NCBI GenBank assembly: GCA_002371715.1
Contig: DFGF01000009.1
Span: 49,337-62,956 of the forward strand
Direction of reading: 5' to 3'
From: Prevotella sp. UBA3757
GTDB taxonomy: Bacteria; Bacteroidota; Bacteroidia; Bacteroidales; Bacteroidaceae
Length of the DNA: 13,620 nt
Shown: positions 1 through 4,339 of the stretch, one piece after another
Numbering within the stretch: the stretch's first letter is position 1
Layout: every line of letters begins with the position of its first letter
Made by a program: the position numbers and the translations under genes
Notes under the pieces: generated by a model
Told to the model about the DNA's origin: nothing
The model's database searches: none
Seen by the model: the letters and a program-made list of their open reading frames with translations, nothing else

Positions 1-89
1 TTGTTGTTGTTTGTTAAATAAAATGTTTACTCTCGCTTGTCGCCGTTCGCCGCAGGCCTGCGCACTGCCCTCGTCCCCCTTAGACATTG

Positions 90-120
90 CAAAGATACAA
101 CATTTACGGGCGTTTTCCAA
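90..120 (-). promoter_or_regulatory. Leftward promoter for a gene beyond the left edge
   Basis: On the minus strand TATCTTTG (positions 97 down to 90) matches the Bacteroidetes -7 consensus TAnnTTTG exactly. TTG of the -33 box (120-118) lies 20 bp upstream. Transcription would start near 84 and run off the window. The leader up to position 1 holds a 12-bp palindrome CGCAGGCCTGCG (51-62) and ends in an A/AAC-rich stretch, which commonly precedes start codons in this phylum. The gene itself is not visible. VirE/DUF4248 genes in Bacteroidales are often near HU-like DNA-binding protein and amidase genes, so one of those is a guess only. Confidence 0.6.
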
Positions 121-145
121 GCATTCAGCCCTCGGCAGGTCACAA

Positions 146-183
146 CCGGTAACAAACCGCAAGAAGTCGTCACTTCTGGTAAC
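146..183. promoter_or_regulatory. Possible operator sites between divergent promoters
   Basis: Between the two divergent promoters lie two near-identical 8-mers, CCGGTAAC (146-153) and CTGGTAAC (176-183), 30 bp apart, about three helical turns. A 6-bp inverted repeat, AGAAGT-CGTC-ACTTCT (162-177), lies between and partly over them. This spacing could suit a regulator acting on both promoters, but no regulator is known and short repeats arise by chance. Confidence 0.3.
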
Positions 184-201
184 TTTTTTCGCCGGAAAAC
201 G

Positions 202-232
202 TTGGTTTTCCCGCTTTTTCTTCGTAACTTTG
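202..232 (+). promoter_or_regulatory. Promoter of the DUF4248 gene
   Basis: TAACTTTG at 225-232 is an exact TAnnTTTG -7 box. TTG at 202-204 is 20 bp upstream as the -33 element. The box ends 24 bp before the ATG at 257, so the leader is short; it is AACAACAACA-like with no Shine-Dalgarno site. Confidence 0.7.
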
Positions 233-256
233 CAGTACGTTCAACAACAACATGAC

Positions 257-478
257 ATGATGACAACAACACCGACAGCAACACCCCTTAGGAGCTATGG
301 GCGCATGGAACTGGCCCAGCTCTACTTCCCCAACATCTGTGGACGCGCCGCCTGGCGCAAGTTCAAGGACTTCGTAGCCGACGACCCGGCGCTCAGCCCG
401 CTGCTGGCCACCGGCCACCGCACCTTCATGCCCGCCGAGGTCGACCGCATCTTCCAGGCACTGGGCCGACCGCTGTAG
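257..478 (+). CDS. DUF4248 family protein
   Basis: Small protein of 73 residues with the DUF4248 pattern: RSYGRMELAQLYFPN near residues 12-26, then ICGRAAWRKFKDFV, then a C-terminal RTFMPAEVDRIFQALGRP. The family is known in Bacteroidales, often near VirE-type ATPase genes; no biochemical role is established, and the short helical layout suggests a DNA-associated or adaptor role (inference). The ATG at 257 (or the adjacent one at 260) was chosen over an upstream in-frame ATG near position 11 because a good promoter at 202-232 lies inside that longer frame and the extra residues look non-coding. The gene ends directly against a hairpin pair. The VirE gene is further right and on the opposite strand, so they are not one operon. 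Confidence 0.82.
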   Translation: MMTTTPTATPLRSYGRMELAQLYFPNICGRAAWRKFKDFVADDPALSPLLATGHRTFMPAEVDRIFQALGRPL

Positions 479-520
479 CCGACAGAAGCCTTCTGCCAGA
501 CGGCAGAAGGCTTCTGTCGG
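479..520. repeat. Perfect 19-bp inverted repeat after the DUF4248 stop
   Basis: CCGACAGAAGCCTTCTGCC (479-497) is followed by the loop AGAC and its exact reverse complement (502-520). The first arm starts at the base after the TAG stop. AAAATAAG follows, with no T tract, so this is not a typical intrinsic terminator, though so strong a stem may stall polymerase or protect the mRNA 3' end. The arm contains the smaller palindrome AGAAGCCTTCT. Confidence 0.85.
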
Positions 521-524
521 AAAA

Positions 525-558
525 TAAGTGGCATCTGCCAGTTGGCAGATGCCACTTA
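525..558. repeat. Second perfect inverted repeat, 16-bp arms
   Basis: TAAGTGGCATCTGCCA (525-540), loop GT, exact reverse complement (543-558). Only four bases separate it from the preceding hairpin. The tips of the two hairpins are alike (TCTGCCAGACGGCAGA and TCTGCCAGTTGGCAGA, 14 of 16 identical), which suggests a paired REP-like element rather than two unrelated stems. The bases from 559 to 631 hold no gene that I can see. Confidence 0.85.
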
Positions 559-631
559 GTAATCGTTAAAAAGAAGTTGGTACAATAGCCACTTGTTTAG
601 GAGTTTATCACTACACAGAGAAAAAAATCAC

Positions 632-730
632 CTAATCTGATACTTTAGCGTGGATATCGTCAAAATTCATCCAACAGATTGCTGCTATAATGAGAGCAGC
701 CGTAACGCCCATTAATGCTATAAATGCCAT
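632..730 (-). CDS. Small single-pass membrane peptide (32 aa)
   Basis: Reads MAFIALMGVTAALIIAAICW and then a short polar tail, MNFDDIHAKVSD. Residues 2-20 form one hydrophobic helix, long enough to cross the inner membrane, with a charged C-terminus. It begins 21 bp after the stop of the two-helix membrane gene at 752-959, on the same strand and behind the same promoter, so co-transcription is likely. I do not recognise a family. It might be a partner of the neighbouring small membrane protein, or a small toxin-like peptide, but nothing in the sequence proves either. A plus-strand ORF over the same bases looks like a chance reading. Confidence 0.55.
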   Translation of the reverse strand: MAFIALMGVTAALIIAAICWMNFDDIHAKVSD

Positions 731-751
731 AATACAATTAATTAAATATTG

Positions 752-959
752 TTATTTCCTACTAATGACATACGCTTTGTACGCTCCATATAAGGCAAGA
801 AGCGAAACAAACGTTCCACAACCTATCAACCACCACATGTCAATATCTTCCCTCATGATAGACGAAAGAACCGCGCCTGCAAATATTAGCTTTGAAATGT
901 CTTCCAAATACTTGCTTATACATTTCCTTTCTATCCTTCCTGGTCAATACTTTTGCCAT
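752..959 (-). pseudogene. Two-helix small membrane protein, DUF6722-like, broken by a +1 frameshift
   Basis: From the ATG at 959 the frame reads MAKVLTRKDRKEMYKQ and then diverges, stopping after 39 residues. One frame over, the same strand reads YLEDISKLIFAGAVLSS, then IMREDID, then a second helix WWLIGCGTFVSLLALYGAY, ending KAYVISRK at 752. Joined by a +1 shift at about 913-917 they give a 68-residue protein: basic N-terminus, two membrane helices, basic C-terminus. This resembles DUF6722-type small membrane proteins of Bacteroidales (recognition from memory, moderate). A near-perfect promoter 25 bp upstream supports a real gene. The change could be a 1-base or 4-base insertion (AAGC/AAG duplication), a sequencing error, or recoding. 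No ATG exists in the second frame before the first helix. Confidence 0.6.
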
Positions 960-984
960 GTGCTGTTTTTTTAAATTTCTGCTG

Positions 985-1016
985 CAAAGTTAGGAACTTT
1001 ATCCGAATTATCCAAA
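985..1016 (-). promoter_or_regulatory. Promoter of the small membrane protein unit
   Basis: Minus strand TTTG (1016-1013), 20-bp spacer, then TAACTTTG (992-985). Both boxes match the Bacteroidetes consensus exactly. The -7 box ends 25 bp before the ATG at 959, leaving a short A-rich leader. Its quality is a main reason for calling genes on the minus strand here. Confidence 0.75.
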
Positions 1017-1033
1017 TTAATGGCCGGATAATT
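1006..1033. promoter_or_regulatory. Possible operator: 8-bp inverted repeat over the -33 box
   Basis: AATTATCC (1006-1013) and its exact reverse complement GGATAATT (1026-1033) are 12 bp apart. The left arm touches the -33 box of the promoter at 985-1016, the position where a dimeric repressor or activator would act. An Xre-type regulator gene lies 1.6 kb away, but there is no evidence that it binds here. Confidence 0.4.
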
Positions 1034-1041
1034 TCAATCTT

Positions 1042-1161
1042 GATTACAGATATACAGATATTACAGATATATTTTTAACTTTTCTCGCGTACCGCGCACG
1101 TGTGCGCGGTACGCGAGGAGTCTTAGAAAACATCTGTATGATCTGTATCATCTGTATCATC
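1042..1161. repeat. Large nested inverted-repeat element overlapping the VirE gene 3' end
   Basis: The core is a perfect 16-bp palindrome, CTCGCGTACCGCGCAC (1084-1099), spacer GT, exact complement (1102-1117). Outside it the left flank carries ACAGAT at 1046, 1054 and 1063, and the right flank carries its complement ATCTGT at 1132, 1141 and 1150. The whole is thus an imperfect inverted repeat with arms of about 45 bp made of short tandem units. The right arm lies inside the VirE gene and encodes its Thr/Asp tail. No T tract follows on either strand, so this is not a normal terminator. It looks like a REP-like or other non-coding mobile element that has invaded the gene end. Confidence 0.75.
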
Positions 1162-2535
1162 AGCAGCCGACTGGCCGTCGTTGTGACGGGCTTCGTAAGC
1201 CAGGGCAACGGCACGCTGCTTGCGCTCCTCAGGCGTGATGCGGACCACGTAGAAGCCACGGTTGTTAGCTATGGTAGCCGGCTGGAACCCCAGTTTGCGG
1301 AAGGCGCGGCCCAAAGCCACGGTACTGATGTTCATGCCCGGCGAGCTGACCAGCTGCTTGGCAACGGCCGTCCGCATAAACTCGCCCTGCTCGGCACCAC
1401 GGGGCGGACGGAAGTATTCGGCCACCAGGTCCACTTCGTCGTTGGTGGTCTCAAACCGCTCGTTGTGGCGCTGCAGCTGCTCGATCTCCGCACGGTCGAA
1501 CCAGTAGCGGAAGCCCTGGCGGTAGAGCGCGTAGGCCTGGGCGTAGATGGCGTCGTAGTCGAAGGGCGACGCCTGGGGCGACTCCACCGACACGACCTCG
1601 AAGGGCAGCCAGCGGCGCGTCCCCGTCGTGTCCGACAGGAACTGCACGTTGTTGCCCGTACCGCAGAACGATGCCAGGTGCGGGCGCCACTCGTGGTAGC
1701 GCTCGTAGGCGGCACGCTCGTTGACCGCCGGCATGGTCATGGCGGCCTTCAGCTTGTTCAGCTCACGGGGAGCCATAGTGTCCAGCTCCTCCCAGCACAC
1801 CAGCCCGTACTGCGCCAGCACCAGCAGGTCGTCCTTCGTCAGCAGGTCCGCATTGGTCTTCGTGTGGAAGTAGGTCTGCAGCTGGGGCGGCAGCAGGCGC
1901 GAGAACCACGTCGTCTTGTACGACCCCTGCGGGCCTATGAGCACCAGCATGACGTTGTTGACCACATACGGGTCCACCCACGAGGCCACCATGCCCACGA
2001 GCCACTTCTTCAGGTACTGCCAGAATAGTATCTGCTCGTCGGGGCCGCCGCGCACGCAGACCGTCATGGCCAGGGCCATGATGGCGTCGTCCTGGCCGGG
2101 CGACCACGGCGGCAGCGCGTCCAGGTACTCGCGGAACGGGTGGTAGCGCGGCACGTGGGCCGACTCGATAACGCACTGCAGGTGCTGCCTCAGCAGCGGC
2201 TTCTCCTGGTACATCCGTTCCCACAGCGTGTTGACGTCGCGGTCGGTCATGTTCACGTAGCCGTCGGTCACCCCGCCGTTCTCGCCGGCAAAGATGGTCA
2301 GCAGCCCCTGCTCGTCAGTGCGCAGCTCGGGGCCCGCGGTCAGCCACCGTATCTCCGTGCGGTGACGCACCTCGTTGTAGCGCAGTGCCACGCGGTCGTC
2401 CAGCATGCGCTTGATCTCGTCCGGCGTGGCATACTTCTGCTGCCACGGCTCCTTGTGGCCCCGGGCGCCATCGGTGTCGCCGCCGTCCTTCGGTTTCCTG
2501 CCCCGTTTCTTCTTGCTGTCAGATTCGTTGTCCAT
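1123..2535 (-). CDS. VirE-family P-loop ATPase (virulence-associated protein E)
   Basis: 470 residues. The ATPase core has Walker A GPQGSYKTTW (201-210), Walker B LVCWEELD (245-252), a sensor-like CGTGNN (291-296) and an arginine-bearing TGTRRWLPFEV (304-314), the order expected of the VirE family (PF05272). Such proteins resemble helicases of phages and mobile elements and often carry or neighbour primase domains; in Bacteroidales they occur chromosomally near DUF4248 genes. Here residues 1-30 are charged and contain KKKRGRKPK (9-17 region), an AT-hook-like DNA-binding motif, and no VirE_N primase domain is seen, so this is an ATPase-only form. Residues 425-435 (RGFYVVRIT) resemble a winged-helix end. 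The tail ADDTDDTDHTDVF is encoded by the repeat element at 1042-1161. A helicase/replication role is inferred from family. Confidence 0.85.
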   Translation of the reverse strand: MDNESDSKKKRGRKPKDGGDTDGARGHKEPWQQKYATPDEIKRMLDDRVALRYNEVRHRTEIRWLTAGPELRTDEQGLLTIFAGENGGVTDGYVNMTDRDVNTLWERMYQEKPLLRQHLQCVIESAHVPRYHPFREYLDALPPWSPGQDDAIMALAMTVCVRGGPDEQILFWQYLKKWLVGMVASWVDPYVVNNVMLVLIGPQGSYKTTWFSRLLPPQLQTYFHTKTNADLLTKDDLLVLAQYGLVCWEELDTMAPRELNKLKAAMTMPAVNERAAYERYHEWRPHLASFCGTGNNVQFLSDTTGTRRWLPFEVVSVESPQASPFDYDAIYAQAYALYRQGFRYWFDRAEIEQLQRHNERFETTNDEVDLVAEYFRPPRGAEQGEFMRTAVAKQLVSSPGMNISTVALGRAFRKLGFQPATIANNRGFYVVRITPEERKQRAVALAYEARHNDGQSAADDTDDTDHTDVF

Positions 2536-2583
2536 AGTCCTGTGTACTCAAGTCAATTGGTGTATCATTTCATAAACGCCCTG

Positions 2584-2614
2584 CTAAGTTACAACTTTTC
2601 CGATGCGAATACAA
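2584..2614 (-). promoter_or_regulatory. Probable promoter of the VirE gene
   Basis: Minus strand TTG (2614-2612), 20-bp spacer, TAACTTAG (2591-2584), one mismatch from TAnnTTTG. It lies 49 bp upstream of the VirE ATG in the 136-bp gap after the Xre gene, so the VirE gene may be transcribed independently of it. Confidence 0.45.
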
Positions 2615-2671
2615 GTATCCGCACGACAAATTTCCTTCGCCGCGCAAAACAGCAAACACAGTGTTGACACC

Positions 2672-2883
2672 CTACTCGTCAAAGAGGTCGCGGACGCGCA
2701 CTCCAAGCGCATCAGCGACCTCATGCAGACGTCGGACGCTGACGTCGCGCCGCCCGTTAACCCAGTTGTTCACCGTCTGCCGCGTGGCACCGATACGACG
2801 GGCCAGCTCAGCATCACTCACGTTTTTTTCAACATCACTCTGCGCAGATTCAACTGCGACTCATACTGTTTTCTTTTTTCCAT
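2672..2883 (-). pseudogene. Xre-type helix-turn-helix regulator with a -1 frameshift at an A7 run
   Basis: The ATG at 2883 opens MEKRKQYESQLNLRRVMLKK and then hits a stop. The -1 frame continues NVSDAELARRIGATRQTVNN, then WVNGRRDVSVRRLHEVADAL, then GVRVRDLFDE and a TAG stop at 2672. Joined, this is a complete 70-residue Cro/C1-type (HTH_3) domain: helix 1 LRRVMLKK, helix 2 DAELARRIG, recognition helix TRQTVNNWVNG, then two supporting helices. The break is exactly at seven A residues (T at 2823-2829); eight would restore the frame. It may be a homopolymer sequencing error, a phase-variable or decayed gene, or slippage. An internal GTG could start a 49-50 residue form lacking helix 1. Small lone Xre proteins usually regulate nearby accessory genes; both the VirE and small-membrane units are candidates. 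Confidence 0.75.
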
Positions 2884-3094
2884 ACTGTTAATTATTTAAT
2901 ACACAACATTACTATAGACGCACATCAAATCTTTTAGTCATCAGTCTTATTCGCTGTCCATCGCCCTGGCTGTGCCGACGAGCTGACCGTTGACCACAAG
3001 CAACCTTCGAGCCTTGGGGACGGGCCGCAACTTTCGAATGCACAATACGCAGTGCGTGGGATTCCGCAATTCCAATCATTATTTAAGAAGAATA
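2884..3094. other. Intergenic stretch between Xre gene and nuclease gene
   Basis: Divergent upstream region of the Xre gene (leftward) and nuclease gene (rightward). No clear -7/-33 pair was found for the Xre gene. The middle (about 2947-3085) is GC-richer and has a 45-codon minus-strand frame ending KARRLLVVNGQLV-GTARAMDSE, faintly like the NGxLVI sorting tails elsewhere in the window. It has no ATG start and I do not call it a gene; it could be debris of a lost one. Confidence 0.4.
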
Positions 3095-3126
3095 TTTGGT
3101 GGTTTGAAAATATGTTTGTATCTTTG
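3095..3126 (+). promoter_or_regulatory. Promoter of the Rpn-type nuclease gene
   Basis: TTTG (3095-3098), 20-bp spacer, TATCTTTG (3119-3126): both elements match the Bacteroidetes consensus exactly. The -7 box ends 26 bp before the ATG at 3153, and the leader is A-rich. Confidence 0.75.
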
Positions 3127-3152
3127 CCAGCAAATAGCAAAACAGTACAGTT

Positions 3153-4205
3153 ATGAAAGTTGCCAACCCTATCTACGACATCGTGTTCAAATACCTGATG
3201 GAAGACCAGCGCATAGCCCGCACCATCCTGTCGGCACTGCTGAAGGTGGACGTGCTGGACGTGGAGATCCGTCCGCACGAATACAGCGACGACACGCGCG
3301 ACACGCTCTCCATATTCCGCATAGACTTCGGAGCAACCATACGCGACGCAACAGGCCATGAGAGAATGATACTCATCGAACTGCAGAAGACGTGGCTGGA
3401 AACCGAGACGCTGCGATTCAGGCAGTATCTGGGCATCCACTACTCCAACCCCAAGAACATTCAGAAGGACGGCTCAGCACTGCCCATGGTGGCCGTCTAC
3501 CTGTTAGGCCATAAGGTGGGCAGCATCGAAGAACCCGTACTGTATGTCAACCAGCAGTCGTGCGACTACGACGGGAACGTCATCACCAAGGGACTGCCCA
3601 ACGCATTCGTGGACAGCCTGACACATAACAGCATCATCGTCCAGATTCCGCGCCTGCACGGACACATCAACAACCGCCTCGAACGGGTGCTGAGCATCTT
3701 CGACCAGTCGAACCGCGACAAGAACGACAGCCGCCTGCTGACCATCGATGACGCGATGTACGAAAACGATGCGGACATGGAGCGCATCATCCACCGGCTG
3801 ACCATGGCGGCCTCGGATGCTGACATGCGCCACAAAATGAATGTCGAGGACGAATACTACTCTATCATAGAGAAAAGAGACACCGAGATACTGATAAGGG
3901 ACAAACAACTGGCAGAGAAGGAAGTACTGCTGACGGAGAAGGATGCGCAGCTGACGGAGAAGGATGCACAGCTGACGGAGAAGGATGCGCAGCTGACGGA
4001 GAAGGATGCACAGCTGACGGAGCAGAAAGCGCAGCTGACGGAGAAGGATGCGCAGCTGACGGAGCAGAAAGCGCAGCTGACGGAGAAAGACAGCATGTTG
4101 CGTTCAACGATCAGGATGCTGCTGGATGCCGGGTTGTCGATGGACGACATCGCTACCAAACTGGGTAAAGACCTTGAAGAAATAATTACCTTTGGTCACA
4201 AATAA
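3153..4205 (+). CDS. Rpn/PDDEXK_2 family nuclease (transposase-like) with coiled-coil tail
   Basis: 350 residues. The N-terminus NPIYDIVFKYLMED (5-18) and the spaced RIDFGA (56-61; Asp58) and ILIELQK (73-79; Glu76, Gln78) match the PD-(D/E)XK core of the Rpn/PDDEXK_2 family, annotated as recombination-promoting nucleases or putative transposases. E. coli RpnA-type proteins are DNA endonucleases that promote RecA-independent recombination and are linked to phage defence. Residues 240-315 are a charged coiled coil dominated by the heptad LTEKDAQ/LTEQKAQ, which would mediate oligomerisation. The C-terminus (LLDAGLSMDDIATKLGKDLEEII, given here as 323-345 with key Asp, Ile and Leu positions) resembles a small helix-turn-helix. 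It is monocistronic, with its own promoter, an inverted-repeat element directly after the stop and a terminator beyond. Catalytic residues appear intact. Confidence 0.8.
   Translation: MKVANPIYDIVFKYLMEDQRIARTILSALLKVDVLDVEIRPHEYSDDTRDTLSIFRIDFGATIRDATGHERMILIELQKTWLETETLRFRQYLGIHYSNPKNIQKDGSALPMVAVYLLGHKVGSIEEPVLYVNQQSCDYDGNVITKGLPNAFVDSLTHNSIIVQIPRLHGHINNRLERVLSIFDQSNRDKNDSRLLTIDDAMYENDADMERIIHRLTMAASDADMRHKMNVEDEYYSIIEKRDTEILIRDKQLAEKEVLLTEKDAQLTEKDAQLTEKDAQLTEKDAQLTEQKAQLTEKDAQLTEQKAQLTEKDSMLRSTIRMLLDAGLSMDDIATKLGKDLEEIITFGHK
3909..4097 (+). repeat. Tandem 21-bp repeat (nine units) encoding a heptad coiled coil
   Basis: Eight units starting at 3930 (3930, 3951, 3972, 3993, 4014, 4035, 4056, 4077) encode LTEKDAQ or LTEQKAQ; a diverged unit, LAEKEVL, precedes at 3909. 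Units 1-2 and 3-4 are identical 42-bp blocks (third-base pattern GCG, GCA, GCG, GCA) and units 5-6 nearly repeat as 7-8, so growth was by 42-bp duplication. Each change of copy number keeps the reading frame, since a unit is seven codons. Confidence 0.9.
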
Positions 4206-4280
4206 CAACGGATTTCACGGATTCTTCCCGTTGCTGACTGTCAGCAGGGCATAAATCCGTGAAATCCGTTAAATCCGTTG
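4206..4280. repeat. REP-like inverted-repeat element abutting the nuclease stop
   Basis: Begins at the base after the TAA stop. AACGGATTTCACGGATT (4207-4223) pairs with AATCCGTGAAATCCGTT (4254-4270), 17 bp perfect; a further AAATCCGTTG unit follows (4271-4280). Inside is a second perfect hairpin, TGCTGAC-T-GTCAGCA (4232-4246). The arms are built of short near-repeats of ATTTCACGG. Architecture and sequence match the element at 10887-10972. Confidence 0.8.
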
Positions 4281-4286
4281 TCGAAG

Positions 4287-4323
4287 AAAAGCACAGGTGC
4301 TTTGACACACCCGTGCTTTTTTT
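4287..4323. terminator. Bidirectional intrinsic terminator
   Basis: AAAAGCACAGGTG (4287-4299), 8-nt loop, CACCCGTGCTTTT (4308-4320) with one mismatch, followed by TTT. The stem has A residues on the left and T residues on the right, so it works in both directions. It separates the convergent nuclease gene (plus) and PL11 gene (minus). Confidence 0.85.
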
Positions 4324-4339
4324 ATGCTTGGTTCTTCGC

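Noticed and set aside
11..256. N-terminal extension of the DUF4248 frame
   Set aside because: It would place the promoter inside the gene and adds residues unlike the family; the ATG at 257 fits the known size.
479..558. Ordinary intrinsic terminators
   Set aside because: No T tract follows either stem on either strand, although some effect on transcript ends is possible.
690..974. Plus-strand frame of 94 codons over the small membrane genes
   Set aside because: No promoter or family match; the minus strand has a consensus promoter and two coherent hydrophobic products.
1102..2028. Long plus-strand open frame opposite the VirE gene
   Set aside because: Composition is Val/Leu/His/Arg-rich with no domain; it is the mirror of a GC-rich coding strand, and the minus strand has clear Walker motifs.
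2947..3085. Remnant of a secreted protein with a sorting-type tail (minus strand)
   Set aside because: Only a vague NGQLV likeness in 45 codons, no ATG and no signal; too weak to call.
2934..3440. 168-codon minus-strand frame upstream of and over the nuclease gene
   Set aside because: Crosses the nuclease promoter and start, with no recognisable domain; a chance frame.
3909..4097. CRISPR array
   Set aside because: Units are contiguous with no spacers and encode a heptad coiled coil in frame.
1..4330. Complete prophage or integrative element
   Set aside because: No integrase, terminase, relaxase, tRNA target or att-like direct repeats are visible in the window.
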